From positions 1-64,000 of the forward strand of contig JAFUWG010000015.1 of assembly GCA_017483605.1 (NCBI GenBank): a stretch of DNA of 64,000 nt, in the 5' to 3' direction. This DNA is from Bacteroidaceae bacterium (lineage in GTDB: Bacteria > Bacteroidota > Bacteroidia > Bacteroidales > Bacteroidaceae). The notes below the pieces were generated by a model. It ran no database searches. It had not been told where the DNA came from and was given only the letters and a program-made list of their open reading frames with translations. Positions 8,201 through 17,078 of this stretch are shown here, piece by piece; the stretch's first letter is position 1; each line of letters begins with the position of its first letter. Position numbers and translations under genes: made by a program.

Positions 8201-9535
8201 CTAGCTCTTTTTCAAAGGCTCTCCACTGTTTCCGTAAACCAATAAATACGGGTGCATACTGCTTTCGTATAATATAAAGGTATAAAATAGCACAAAAGTT
8301 CTCATATAGCCATATTCACCTGTAATACAAGAAAATGAAATATAAAAACATATAAAACTCATGAATAGCGCTTGCTTTTTTCTTTCTTTTATCTTGGACA
8401 ATATATAAGATCTATATATATATATTAAAAGTCCCCAAATGAAAAAGCCAAGAATACCATTATCACATATAATAATAAATATAAGGCTTTCAAAGGCCAA
8501 CAAAACAGGATGATCTCCGTTCTTCTCTTGGTACTCTCTATCCCAAGCATAACCTTTCCCTACAAGAAAAGAATTTTTCACTTCATCTATTGCTCCACCG
8601 AACTGCTCCATCCGCAGTTCTATAGACGAACCCGATACTTCATCACTTGAATCTTGAGGAGACACTATAGAATCTATATATCCAGAAAGTGGTGTAATAG
8701 AGATTATTGAGTAAGAAAAAAATGCAAATAAGATCGCACCTATCATTAACTTGAAATTCTTCAGCATCAATAGGTAAAATATTACAGTAATTAACATTGA
8801 CGCAATAAGTGTTCTTACCCCACAAATTATAATATTGACACTTAATAATAACAATAATAATCCATACAAAAAATTTGATATTTTATTTCTTATTTGTAAT
8901 ACATAAAAAAAAGAAAGTCCTAAGAAAAAAGCATAAGTCATAGGATGATAACAAACTGACGAAATTCGGCCAAACAATCGCCCCCCACCTGGTTCATAAT
9001 AATTCATCATCAATTCAAGGTTTTCATTATCACGAAATTCACTCGCAAATAAAAGTGTATATGGATTCAGGATTCCTGTTGCTGCCAAAACAATACCATA
9101 TACTGCCGCTATTATTACACAAACTATTATTATCCTTCTAAACAGCAAACTACAATTATATTCATTAAGGATATTCCAAAAGGAAACAGGAAGCAATAAT
9201 ATCATGACAAAATCGGCCAGAAAGTACCGTAGTTGTGTCATATAATTAGATTCAACTTGAAGTGGAATCATCAATAAGCATAAGAATAAGTAAACACTGA
9301 CAAAACGAAAAGGCTTCATGTCCAGAAGCAAGTGCTTTCTAATCTTATATTTAAAGAAGAAAATAAGAAAAAAAATTAATATAACATAATTCTTTTTAAT
9401 AATAAATCCACTTATTGATATGACAATTTCTGGCATTAATAACATTGCAGCCAAAAGATACGCAGCCCCCCATTTGATTTTACAAAAGGTCAAAACTAAA
9501 ATACCAATGGAAATAAAAGTAAGTACAGACAGCAT
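8201..9535 (-). CDS. wzy: O-antigen/capsule polymerase (Wzy-like)
   Basis: 444 residues, almost entirely hydrophobic, with about eleven membrane segments and one large periplasmic loop around residues 280-340, the layout of Wzy and O-antigen ligase proteins. No other polymerase candidate exists in the locus and the gene sits between GT4 and acetyltransferase genes, 7 nt after the GT4 stop. It would polymerise repeat units on the periplasmic side after Wzx flipping. Wzy proteins are poorly conserved, so the call rests on topology and context. It is very AT-rich, as polymerase genes often are. Confidence 0.75.
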   Translation of the reverse strand: MLSVLTFISIGILVLTFCKIKWGAAYLLAAMLLMPEIVISISGFIIKKNYVILIFFLIFFFKYKIRKHLLLDMKPFRFVSVYLFLCLLMIPLQVESNYMTQLRYFLADFVMILLLPVSFWNILNEYNCSLLFRRIIIVCVIIAAVYGIVLAATGILNPYTLLFASEFRDNENLELMMNYYEPGGGRLFGRISSVCYHPMTYAFFLGLSFFYVLQIRNKISNFLYGLLLLLLSVNIIICGVRTLIASMLITVIFYLLMLKNFKLMIGAILFAFFSYSIISITPLSGYIDSIVSPQDSSDEVSGSSIELRMEQFGGAIDEVKNSFLVGKGYAWDREYQEKNGDHPVLLAFESLIFIIICDNGILGFFIWGLLIYIYRSYILSKIKERKKQALFMSFICFYISFSCITGEYGYMRTFVLFYTFILYESSMHPYLLVYGNSGEPLKKS

Positions 9536-9542
9536 CTCGATA

Positions 9543-10841
9543 TCAACTATATTTACTATACATCTGTAAAACTTTTTTTACAAACGCCTCTTTAGATGTC
9601 ATCTCCACAGCAACGTCTCTGCAACGAGCACGTAAGGCATCATACTTTGGAGAGGTAAGTTTATAGACAGATTCTATCCCTTTCGCGAAATCCTCTGAGT
9701 CCCGCAATTTCGCACAATACCCTGTGTCTTTGCCTTTTACCACATCCAATGCCGTACCCATCTCGAAAGCGACGACTGGAGTACCACATGACAAAGATTG
9801 ATTGACCATCGAGGGTCCTGCATCATTGACAGACGGACTTAAGAAGACACTGGACATGGAATAAACACTCGGCAAATCCTGAGGTTTGACAAATCCGAGG
9901 TATTTATAATCAAACAGCAAGGACTCCTTGATCGGGTCTATATCATGCCCTGCAATAATCAGCAATATCTGCCCACGTTCCTCTTCTGACAATTTCCCAT
10001 AAAGGATTCGCAACGCTTCCTGCAAATATCTCATTCCTTTACGTTCATCTGTCAGACGCTGGCAACCGAAGAAGATGAGGAAACGTTTTTTGTGAGGAAT
10101 TTCGTATTTCTCTCTACAACAATCCACATCCAATGGACGATATGTTTCGTTATCCATCACAGGATAGACAACTTCAAGACGGTCGTAATCTTTCAGAAGA
10201 AAGGAACGCCTGTAAAAACTATTCATGTAACTGTTCCCATACACCACAGGCTTTACCTTTTCATATATTTTTTTCCTGTACTTCACATTCCAATGAGTGA
10301 AATCATTTTCATCCATTGAATAGACGGCAGGGCAGCAGCCACACCCCGTCTGATAACGCTGGCAATCGCCAGTAAAATGACAACCGCCAGACATAGGGGA
10401 ATAATCAACACAACGGAATTGGAACTGGCATTTCAATTTGTCGTACAGCGCCTCTATTGTAGCAAAAGATAGAAGTCCTTGCCAAAAAACGACGTAAATC
10501 ACATCGTATTGCTTTTTTATTTTTGCCAACACATCCCTTGTAGGAACAGGAGGGAACGTTTCTTTTTTGTAAAAGAAATAATATCCAGGAACTTGTTTCT
10601 TGATACGTTGATTTGCTAATCTTCTACAAATTTTCCATAGACCTTTTGAAAGACATTTGCTGCTTTCGCCATCATACACACTGATAAATTCAGGATGCCC
10701 CTCAACAGGGAACTTTGTCATAAAGTCCACATCAAGACCCGCCTTTTTCAACGCATTGTAGTGCGTCAAGCCAACAACACCAGGCCCCACCGTAGGGTCG
10801 GCTGACGATATGACAAGAACTCTCGGCAATTTATCTCCCAT
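9543..10841 (-). CDS. GT4-family glycosyltransferase
   Basis: 432 residues with a GT-B fold. The N-terminal domain begins VLVISSADPTVGPGVV and holds a Cys/His-rich insertion GGCHFTGDCQRYQTGCGCC around residues 150-170, as seen in colanic-acid-type transferases. The C-terminal donor domain contains IFFGCQRLTDERKG, LLIIAGHD, YLGFVKPQDLPSVYSMSSVFLSPS and the GT4 EX7E-like region NDAGPSMVNQSLSCGTPVVAF. It would add one sugar of the repeat unit at the membrane. Its ATG lies inside the end of the WecE-type gene (11-nt overlap). Confidence 0.85.
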   Translation of the reverse strand: MGDKLPRVLVISSADPTVGPGVVGLTHYNALKKAGLDVDFMTKFPVEGHPEFISVYDGESSKCLSKGLWKICRRLANQRIKKQVPGYYFFYKKETFPPVPTRDVLAKIKKQYDVIYVVFWQGLLSFATIEALYDKLKCQFQFRCVDYSPMSGGCHFTGDCQRYQTGCGCCPAVYSMDENDFTHWNVKYRKKIYEKVKPVVYGNSYMNSFYRRSFLLKDYDRLEVVYPVMDNETYRPLDVDCCREKYEIPHKKRFLIFFGCQRLTDERKGMRYLQEALRILYGKLSEEERGQILLIIAGHDIDPIKESLLFDYKYLGFVKPQDLPSVYSMSSVFLSPSVNDAGPSMVNQSLSCGTPVVAFEMGTALDVVKGKDTGYCAKLRDSEDFAKGIESVYKLTSPKYDALRARCRDVAVEMTSKEAFVKKVLQMYSKYS

Positions 10842-11970
10842 AGAAGAAATCCCTTATCGTATTGACAACAAACTCCACATCTTCGTCCTTCAAGTCATAA
10901 TACATCGGCAAACGTACCAGGCAATCCGCAAATCTGTCGCAATTCGGGAGTTCCACAACCTCTCCACAATGTGAAGTATAATAATCACTCTTGTGTAGAC
11001 TCAAATAATGAAATACAGCCAATGCATCTTTCTCTTTCAAATAACTTATCAAAGCGGTTCTTTCTTCCAGAGAACGGCACACGAGATAGAACATGTGGGC
11101 ATTGTTTGTTGCATAGGGTGGAATGTCGGGAAGTTGGAAATAGCCTTTCCCTGCAAGTGCTCGCAACCCTTCATGGTACAAATTCCACAGATGCTTCCGA
11201 CGTTCCTGTATCATGTTCAGATTTTCCAACTGCGCCCATAAAAAGGCGGAATTGATTTCAGAGGGGAGAAATGAAGAACCTGTGTCCACCCAGCCATACT
11301 TGTTCACCATGCCACGGAAGAACTCGGCACGGTTGGTTCCTTTCTCCCAAATGATTTCTGCACGGCGGATGAAACGCTCGTCATTCACACACAAAAGCCC
11401 ACCTTCGCCGCCAGCCGTGATGTTTTTGGTCTCATGGAAGGAAAAGCAACCGAGGTGTCCAATGCCACCAAGTGGCTTGCCTTTGTAATAGGAGTCAATC
11501 GCTTGTGCGGCATCCTCCACAACCAAAATATTGTGTCTTTCGGCTATCTCCATGATTTTATCCATGTCACAGGCGACACCTGCATAATGGACTGGAACTA
11601 TCACTTTTGTTTTCTCCGTGATAAGGCTTTCAAGTTTGTCCGCATCAATGTTCGGATTGTCCGCATAACTGTCGGCGAACACTATTTTAGCACCTTCGCG
11701 AACAAAAGCCAGAGCCGATGACACAAAAGTGTACGACGGCACAATCACTTCGTCTCCGGGCTTCACATCACACAGGATGGCTGCCATTTCCAATGCATCT
11801 GTGCCCGATGTCGTCAAGATGCATTTCTTGAAACCGTATCGTTCCTCAAAAAATCGCTGGCACTTTTTTGTGAATACACCATTACCAGACAGTTTGCCAG
11901 TATAAACGGCCTGATACATGTAGTGTGCTTCTTTGCCCGTAAGGAAGGGGCGGTTAAAATCTATTCTCAT
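10831..11970 (-). CDS. wecE: DegT/DnrJ/EryC1 aminotransferase, WecE-like (TDP-4-keto-6-deoxyhexose transaminase)
   Basis: 379 residues, PLP-dependent. It begins IDFNRPFLTGKEAHYM and has SGNGVFTKKCQRFFEE, LTTSGTDALEMAA, VPSYTFVSSA, VEDAAQAID and the lysine motif SFHETKN, in which the Lys is the Schiff-base residue; SFHETKN is characteristic of WecE/RffA. It should convert a nucleotide-linked 4-keto-6-deoxy sugar to its 4-amino derivative (Fuc4N type) with glutamate. It overlaps the epimerase by 17 nt and GT4 by 11 nt. No dTDP-glucose synthase or dehydratase is in the window, so the keto sugar must come from elsewhere. Confidence 0.85.
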   Translation of the reverse strand: MRIDFNRPFLTGKEAHYMYQAVYTGKLSGNGVFTKKCQRFFEERYGFKKCILTTSGTDALEMAAILCDVKPGDEVIVPSYTFVSSALAFVREGAKIVFADSYADNPNIDADKLESLITEKTKVIVPVHYAGVACDMDKIMEIAERHNILVVEDAAQAIDSYYKGKPLGGIGHLGCFSFHETKNITAGGEGGLLCVNDERFIRRAEIIWEKGTNRAEFFRGMVNKYGWVDTGSSFLPSEINSAFLWAQLENLNMIQERRKHLWNLYHEGLRALAGKGYFQLPDIPPYATNNAHMFYLVCRSLEERTALISYLKEKDALAVFHYLSLHKSDYYTSHCGEVVELPNCDRFADCLVRLPMYYDLKDEDVEFVVNTIRDFFYGR

Positions 11971-12988
11971 CTTTTTTATCTATTTTCTCAAGAAGGTCTC
12001 TTCCCCAAAGTTTCTCAAATCTTTGGGCTTCCATTTCTTTTTTGAAATCTTCCAGATAACCTAAATAATCATATTGTGACTTATAGCCAAGTATTTCTTC
12101 TGTCTTGGACATGTCAAATACATACTCTGAGGCATCAGGCTTGCTACTATTATAAAGAATTGGCGATGGACAACCCTTAGGGGAAAACACATCTACAATA
12201 CCTTTAACTTGCTCCTCCAAAGTAACACCGATCCCAGTTCCGACATTATAGGTTCCGCTCCCTGCACTTTTCACAGCGATGCATCGCTCTATTATCTGAC
12301 AGCAATCCTTCACATATACAATATCTCGTTTCCTTGCAGGATTTCCCCAGATTTCTATCGGTTCTCCATGAATTGCTTTGTGGATCATTAATCTATACCC
12401 CTGCCATCGACTTTCTCCATCAACATAGTAATAAGGATTGGGATGATACAAATAAATATTAGGAAATCTGAGAATATAGAACTTGAGCAAGTACTTTGCC
12501 GAATAATGAATCAGCAATGCTACTGCTGCATTTTTTGTAATGGAATAGACACTATGGTCATTATTCAGAGGGAAGCCTGTTGGGGCATCGGAACTTATTG
12601 GAGTATCAGTACCGCAGAGTTGAGCCACATCTGATATCGATTGCGAATAGATGACTCGCTCTGCGTTTGCCTTGACGCAATAATTCAAGATGTTTAATGC
12701 ACCCGTCATATTTACATCTATATATTTCTGAGGCTGATAGCCTTCCATCCTTGCAGGAAGAATGCCTGCAAGATTTACCACGGCTGACACATCGGATGTC
12801 GGCAAGGACTCGAAAGAACGGGCATCTCTCACATCCACAGAATAATAATCAATGCCGAAATCTGCAAAAAAACCATTGTCGCTTTTCCGACCTCCCACAG
12901 CCATAACATGATAGCCGTGTTCCGCCAAATAAAGACAGGTATAAGCCCCCACTGTTCCTGTCGCTCCAAAAACTACTATGTTTTCCAT
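11954..12988 (-). CDS. NAD-dependent epimerase/dehydratase (extended SDR)
   Basis: 344 residues from the chosen ATG at 12988; a longer frame begins at 13054 but would overlap the ATP-grasp gene, while the internal Met gives the canonical Rossmann start ENIVVFGATGTVGAY with an 11-nt gap to the upstream stop. The catalytic Tyr-x3-Lys is in VYSITKNAA, and the C-terminal half has KRDIVYVKDCCQIIE and TYNVGTGIGVTLEEQV, as in UDP-glucose 4-epimerase relatives. It probably epimerises or dehydrates a sugar nucleotide for the capsule. Substrate not readable. Confidence 0.8.
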   Translation of the reverse strand: MENIVVFGATGTVGAYTCLYLAEHGYHVMAVGGRKSDNGFFADFGIDYYSVDVRDARSFESLPTSDVSAVVNLAGILPARMEGYQPQKYIDVNMTGALNILNYCVKANAERVIYSQSISDVAQLCGTDTPISSDAPTGFPLNNDHSVYSITKNAAVALLIHYSAKYLLKFYILRFPNIYLYHPNPYYYVDGESRWQGYRLMIHKAIHGEPIEIWGNPARKRDIVYVKDCCQIIERCIAVKSAGSGTYNVGTGIGVTLEEQVKGIVDVFSPKGCPSPILYNSSKPDASEYVFDMSKTEEILGYKSQYDYLGYLEDFKKEMEAQRFEKLWGRDLLEKIDKKDENRF

Positions 12989-12998
12989 CTTTTTATAA

Positions 12999-14114
12999 TC
13001 AAGGAATAAATCGTATGTCCGATTTGTATATAAAATACCCACTCCTATCCCCACTACATTCTATTGGACGGAGTTCTTCATCAGTAATTGCCGCTTCAAC
13101 TATTTCTGGGTATTGCTGCCAATTCTGAATTATCTTTTTCAAGTTCTTTGTCTCTTCTGACAAGAAATAGACCCCAGAATTATTGTGTTCCGTGATTTGA
13201 GGTTCATGGAAATCTCCCATGGCTACCTCTATAACACCTTTCAGGAAGTCATACCCTGTAGAAAGTTGTACAAGGTTCGAACCAATAAAGTCACCGCCCA
13301 TACGGGCACCTATCTCTATCACACGGATTTCACCATCTTCTGTAATCTTCAGTTCCGAATGAGAAGCACCATAACAGATGTGGAGTGCATCAAGGGCTTG
13401 CAGAACTATCTCACGAATCTCGCTTTTAATGTCAGCAGGAAGAGAAGAGGGCTGATGATGTTCCAATTCCACAAAGTATGGAGCACCAGTGGTCACCTTG
13501 TCTGTTATCTGAAGGATATGGTGTCTGCCCTCAAAAGAAATGGACTCCACGCTCACCTCTCGACCTGTAACGAACTCCTCTATAATCGCTTTCTTCTCGA
13601 ATGACTCTTTCTGTGCACGGGCAATCGCACTCTCCAACTGGACAGGATCCAGGACCTTCTCCACGCCACGACTGCCTGACCTGTCTGTCGGTTTCACAAT
13701 CAAAGGGAACTTGAATCCTTGAATATTATATGCGTTGGACGAGTCCACCAATGTAAATTTAGGAGAAGGAACGGAATGTTCCTGAAAACATTGCCGCATC
13801 ATGTACTTGTTCGTCGTCACTACAGAGTATTCGTCGGGATTGGAGGGCAGCCCCATCTTGCTTGCGACATAATTAACCGTCAATACTGCCAAGTCCGAGG
13901 AAATGGTGGTTACACCGTCTATTTCTTCTTTCTTGCACACGTCAAGAATTGCATCCTTATCCTTTACATCAATGGGATAGAACCTGTCTGCAATGTCTTT
14001 ACATACAGCCCCCTCTTCCCAGGCAAAGCAGATGGTTTCAAGACCCATCTCTTTCGCCTTCCTTACCACTGGAATCTGGAGATAACTGGCTCCTATGATT
14101 GCTATCTTCTTCAT
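12999..14114 (-). CDS. ATP-grasp ligase
   Basis: 371 residues with the carbamoyl-phosphate-synthase-like ATP-grasp fold. A PreATP Rossmann start KIAIIGASYLQIPVVRKAKEMG is followed by the ATP-binding pieces FPLIVKPTDRSGSRGVEKV, AIIEEFVTGREVSVE and the metal-binding IRVIEIGARMGGDFIG. Such enzymes form amide-type bonds by way of an acyl phosphate. Next to a WecE-type aminotransferase, a plausible role is attaching an amino or hydroxy acid to the new sugar amine, but this is inference. It overlaps the flippase gene by 4 nt (ATGA). Confidence 0.8.
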   Translation of the reverse strand: MKKIAIIGASYLQIPVVRKAKEMGLETICFAWEEGAVCKDIADRFYPIDVKDKDAILDVCKKEEIDGVTTISSDLAVLTVNYVASKMGLPSNPDEYSVVTTNKYMMRQCFQEHSVPSPKFTLVDSSNAYNIQGFKFPLIVKPTDRSGSRGVEKVLDPVQLESAIARAQKESFEKKAIIEEFVTGREVSVESISFEGRHHILQITDKVTTGAPYFVELEHHQPSSLPADIKSEIREIVLQALDALHICYGASHSELKITEDGEIRVIEIGARMGGDFIGSNLVQLSTGYDFLKGVIEVAMGDFHEPQITEHNNSGVYFLSEETKNLKKIIQNWQQYPEIVEAAITDEELRPIECSGDRSGYFIYKSDIRFIP

Positions 14115-15640
14115 CTCCTTAATATTTTCACTACTTTCATTTTTACTTTTTCTTTTACCGCTTTATCTAAAAACATATAAGATGCAATGCTGACACTCAA
14201 AAGAGAGGCTACAAACAGAATCACGGAAGAATATATATTCGCGTTACCCACCATTATGTACACACAAAAGGTCATAAGCACAGATATTGCCGCAACCTTT
14301 AGACAGGTCAAAAAGCAGGGGAGGAAATCCGCATACTTGTATCCTTCTACATCATGAACCAGCAGATAGGGCTTGATAAAGAAACCAAAAAGCACAAGTA
14401 CAATGATGCCGACATACTGCATCCACATAACATCACCGCCCAACTTATATATAAAGTATAATACGATGAAAAGTCCTGGTCCAGAGAAGGCTGCCAGAAT
14501 AGAATTTGTTTTTATCTTGGCGGCTGCCATCATCGGGACATAGAAAGCCGCATCAAATGTACTGAGTATTCGCTGTACAATGATGAACTGAGTAAAAAGC
14601 ACCGCATAAGGAGGCACTTTGACCAGCCAAATGTCCATGATTGTGTTCATGATAAATATACAGGGAAGACCCAACAATAGCACAAGATCAAACACCAGTA
14701 CCGTACTGTTCATGGTCAACCGTTTGGACTCTTCATACTCTCCTGCGGCATACAACTTGATAATCTGTGGATTGATGGCAGAACGGAAGTTGTTGATGAA
14801 CTGCATCATTGCCCCCGCCACCTGATTTCCTATGGTCTGGGCAGCGACCACAAACGGTTGAAAAAACATGTTCAGTAGAACCAAATAACCTTGAAGTTTC
14901 AAAGTCTCGGACAGATTCGCCAAGACATTCCAGCCAGAAAAGCCCAGTAAAGACCTAAATATACTTTTACTGAATACAAACCTCAATCGGGACTCTATGA
15001 AATGGCGACGGCAATAAAGCCGATATGCCATCGCCGTAATTATTTGGACAAGCCCGATAAGAACCGCATAAGTTATCAACTTGTCATATTGAGACAGACT
15101 CAACAAATATACAACGACAAGTTTTGCGATAGCCTCAAATATACTGATATATGCATACACACCCATCCGCTCATGAGCCATGATAAGAGATGTATATGGC
15201 ACCTGGGTGATATTGACGATGGACGTGAGGATGGAGATGTGGAATACAAGGAGTGCCGCACCCATTCTTTCCTGCAAAATGACCAACTTGTTATACACGA
15301 ACCACAATCCCCCTGTTTCCAGCACCAAGGCAAGAATCAGCCCCATGCCAAGATGCGTGTAAAATGCAGTGTTGAATGTTTGGTATAACTTCTCAAAGTT
15401 TTGTTTGCCAAGTTCATACGTCAAAAATCTGGATGTGCCAATACTGAGTGTTCCATTGATGAATGACAGCATAGCAACGACTCCACCCACAACATTGTAC
15501 AGAGCATAATCATCTACGCCCAGTTTATCAAGGATGACACGGGAGGTGTACAAAGTCACCCCCATAATCAGTAACATCCTTAAATACAGGAACAGCGTGT
15601 TCTTGGCTATACGCTTATTATCGACAGCCGTATCTGGCAT
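14111..15640 (-). CDS. wzx: Polysaccharide flippase (Wzx, MATE/PST superfamily)
   Basis: 509 residues with about fourteen predicted membrane helices. It begins NKRIAKNTLFLYLRMLLIMGVTLYTSRVIL and continues LGVDDYALYNVVGGVVAMLSFI, typical of Bacteroidetes O-antigen flippases. It would move the undecaprenyl-linked repeat across the inner membrane. It is the first biosynthetic gene of the locus. No -7 box was seen between it and the small cassette upstream, so expression probably depends on read-through from the UpxY and/or cassette promoters. Confidence 0.9.
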   Translation of the reverse strand: MPDTAVDNKRIAKNTLFLYLRMLLIMGVTLYTSRVILDKLGVDDYALYNVVGGVVAMLSFINGTLSIGTSRFLTYELGKQNFEKLYQTFNTAFYTHLGMGLILALVLETGGLWFVYNKLVILQERMGAALLVFHISILTSIVNITQVPYTSLIMAHERMGVYAYISIFEAIAKLVVVYLLSLSQYDKLITYAVLIGLVQIITAMAYRLYCRRHFIESRLRFVFSKSIFRSLLGFSGWNVLANLSETLKLQGYLVLLNMFFQPFVVAAQTIGNQVAGAMMQFINNFRSAINPQIIKLYAAGEYEESKRLTMNSTVLVFDLVLLLGLPCIFIMNTIMDIWLVKVPPYAVLFTQFIIVQRILSTFDAAFYVPMMAAAKIKTNSILAAFSGPGLFIVLYFIYKLGGDVMWMQYVGIIVLVLFGFFIKPYLLVHDVEGYKYADFLPCFLTCLKVAAISVLMTFCVYIMVGNANIYSSVILFVASLLSVSIASYMFLDKAVKEKVKMKVVKILRR

Positions 15641-16008
15641 TTATTTTTATAAAAGCCGCAGACTTACATCTTATAAGAAATAGTTGCATAAGAAAAGATG
15701 CAGTATCGTTGGCCCTAGTTAAATACCCCTCCAACTCACCTGTTTAGGGGAGAGGATGTTAAGGAATGGGATTGGTGGCCACACTATTGAACCGAAGATG
15801 AGAGATGTGACCACCGCACCCGATGTGAAGCCCCCTCCTGCTCCCTGTTTAGGGGAGAGTGTGATAAAGAGTTGACAATTGGTGATGTAGAGTTCAATAA
15901 CTAAGACAAACAATGGGAAGATGGGGGCATCTTCTCAATTGGATGAATATGTAAATCGTTGGTTTTGTGGATGTTTTCGCAAGTATCTGGAAAGATTACA
16001 GCATAGAT
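15641..16008. other. Intergenic region with a 16-bp direct repeat
   Basis: No gene is convincing here. The 16-mer CCTGTTTAGGGGAGAG occurs at 15739-15754 and 15844-15859, each preceded by a similar CCCCTCC-rich stretch, so this looks like an eroded duplication. No clear terminator or TAnnTTTG box facing wzx was found. Confidence 0.6.
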
Positions 16009-16212
16009 TTAGTGCTGTATTTCGCGGATGACATCGTCCACAATGTAGAGGTCGCTGAAAGTGTAGAGGAGGGTTGATGGGTCATGGAGACGTTCGTTGG
16101 TCTTGGATGTATAGAATAAATCCAAAGCCCGTTCGGGAGATATATCCAAACGCTCGGAAAGAAGGGTAACGATTCTTCCTATTTTATTCCACATCAAGAG
16201 ATCACTCAGCAT
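16009..16212 (-). CDS. Small third protein of DUF3791/DUF3990 cassette A
   Basis: 67 residues, mostly helical. The central part ISPERALDLFYTSKTNERL followed by LLYTFSDLYIVDDV resembles the small protein that ends cassette B (ALTIVFNSDTYQKLL, then GLYYQSPRYVFSFL at 47908-48129): both have an 'AL-x-hydrophobic-F' helix, an S/T-rich turn, a Leu-x-Asp, and a Tyr-rich end. It starts 5 nt after the DUF3990 stop. Function is unknown; an antitoxin or partner role is inferred from position only. Confidence 0.7.
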   Translation of the reverse strand: MLSDLLMWNKIGRIVTLLSERLDISPERALDLFYTSKTNERLHDPSTLLYTFSDLYIVDDVIREIQH

Positions 16213-16217
16213 AATTA

Positions 16218-16709
16218 TTATTTCAGTATTTCTGACTTTTCAAATTGCAGATATTTATCAATGACACTCTGTTTCAAAATACAAATTTGGTTATTGGGTT
16301 GATGCTTAGATAATTCGCCCAAGGCTCTTTCCTCCGTCATCAAATCTGCCATATACGCTTCAATCGTATCAATTACCCTATCATTTGCCACACCACCTTC
16401 GATAATGTCATAATCATGCCACAGTTTTTTACCACTTCTGCTTGCTACTATAAAATTCAGCCATTCGGAATCGTAGTGCTCAAACTTTTTATAACGAAAT
16501 TCTTTAATAGCACGTTCGAAATCAAAAGAATATTGATTGATAACCTTGGGAGCATCAAATAAATAGCGACTCTTTATCCCTGCCCATGTCTTTGCTTGTG
16601 AACGAAGGTCTGTCACATAAAAACCTCTGCCAAAATCTAAATTCGTTCTCCCCACATTGACCAAAGGAGAGGAAATTTCTTCTATGCCACCATGATATAC
16701 GGTTCTCAT
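16218..16709 (-). CDS. DUF3990 protein, ADP-ribosyltransferase-like (cassette A)
   Basis: 163 residues from the ATG at 16709, which overlaps the DUF3791 stop as ATGA; a longer frame to 16736 is less likely. It begins RTVYHGG and continues LDFGRGFYVTDLRSQAKTWA, EWLNFIVASR, WHDYDIIEGGVANDRV and a late QICILKQS. These are the DUF3990 landmarks. The early YHG and the FGRGFYxTD block are laid out like the His and Tyr motifs of ADP-ribosyltransferase-fold enzymes, and I believe this family is grouped with that fold. A toxin or NAD-dependent modifier is therefore plausible but unproven. The same gene occurs at 48126-48599. Confidence 0.8.
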   Translation of the reverse strand: MRTVYHGGIEEISSPLVNVGRTNLDFGRGFYVTDLRSQAKTWAGIKSRYLFDAPKVINQYSFDFERAIKEFRYKKFEHYDSEWLNFIVASRSGKKLWHDYDIIEGGVANDRVIDTIEAYMADLMTEERALGELSKHQPNNQICILKQSVIDKYLQFEKSEILK

Positions 16710-16972
16710 GACTTCAGCCCTTTCTTTTTCTCCCATATATCTAATGCTCCTAATACATCTTCTGTCACATGCTGACGACTTTGAGTATGCAATGCTTCAT
16801 AACATTTCAGGATAAAGCCCTCCATCAACCCAACTCGCTTCATACGCTGATACATCTCACTCGTAGAGACATTGCACTGACGTGCAGCCGACTCTACACA
16901 CGATGAAGCGAATATCATCTTGTTCTTTTTTCTTTCACGTGCAACACTACGTTTTATTTTCAACACTTCCAT
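16706..16972 (-). CDS. DUF3791 protein (cassette A)
   Basis: 88 residues from the ATG at 16972, which is preceded by an A/G-rich stretch and a complete promoter. The C-terminal half GLMEGFILKCYEALHTQSRQHVTEDV carries the DUF3791 signature (a Tyr, then LHTQ, then an acidic helix). The N-terminal half is basic. Its stop overlaps the DUF3990 start by ATGA. The small size and the position ahead of an ART-like gene suggest an antitoxin or adaptor, but this is inference. Confidence 0.75.
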   Translation of the reverse strand: MEVLKIKRSVARERKKNKMIFASSCVESAARQCNVSTSEMYQRMKRVGLMEGFILKCYEALHTQSRQHVTEDVLGALDIWEKKKGLKS

Positions 16973-16993
16973 TTCTTTCTTTTTTATAGATGG

Positions 16994-17025
16994 CAAATTT
17001 AGCCAGAAAAAATGAAACAACCAAA
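16994..17025 (-). promoter_or_regulatory. Promoter of DUF3791/DUF3990 cassette A
   Basis: On the minus strand, TTTG (plus 17022-17025), a 20-bp spacer, then the -7 box TAAATTTG (plus 16994-17001). It lies about 22 nt upstream of the chosen DUF3791 ATG, so the cassette can be expressed separately from UpxY. Confidence 0.7.
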
Positions 17026-17078
17026 TTTGTATGATAAATTCTACAAAAACAGGTGTTTATTGTGCTTACAATTCTTTT

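Noticed and set aside
15719..15913. 64-codon minus-strand frame in the wzx-cassette gap
   Set aside because: It consists of the duplicated CCTGTTTAGGGGAGAG stretches and has no start context or family features.
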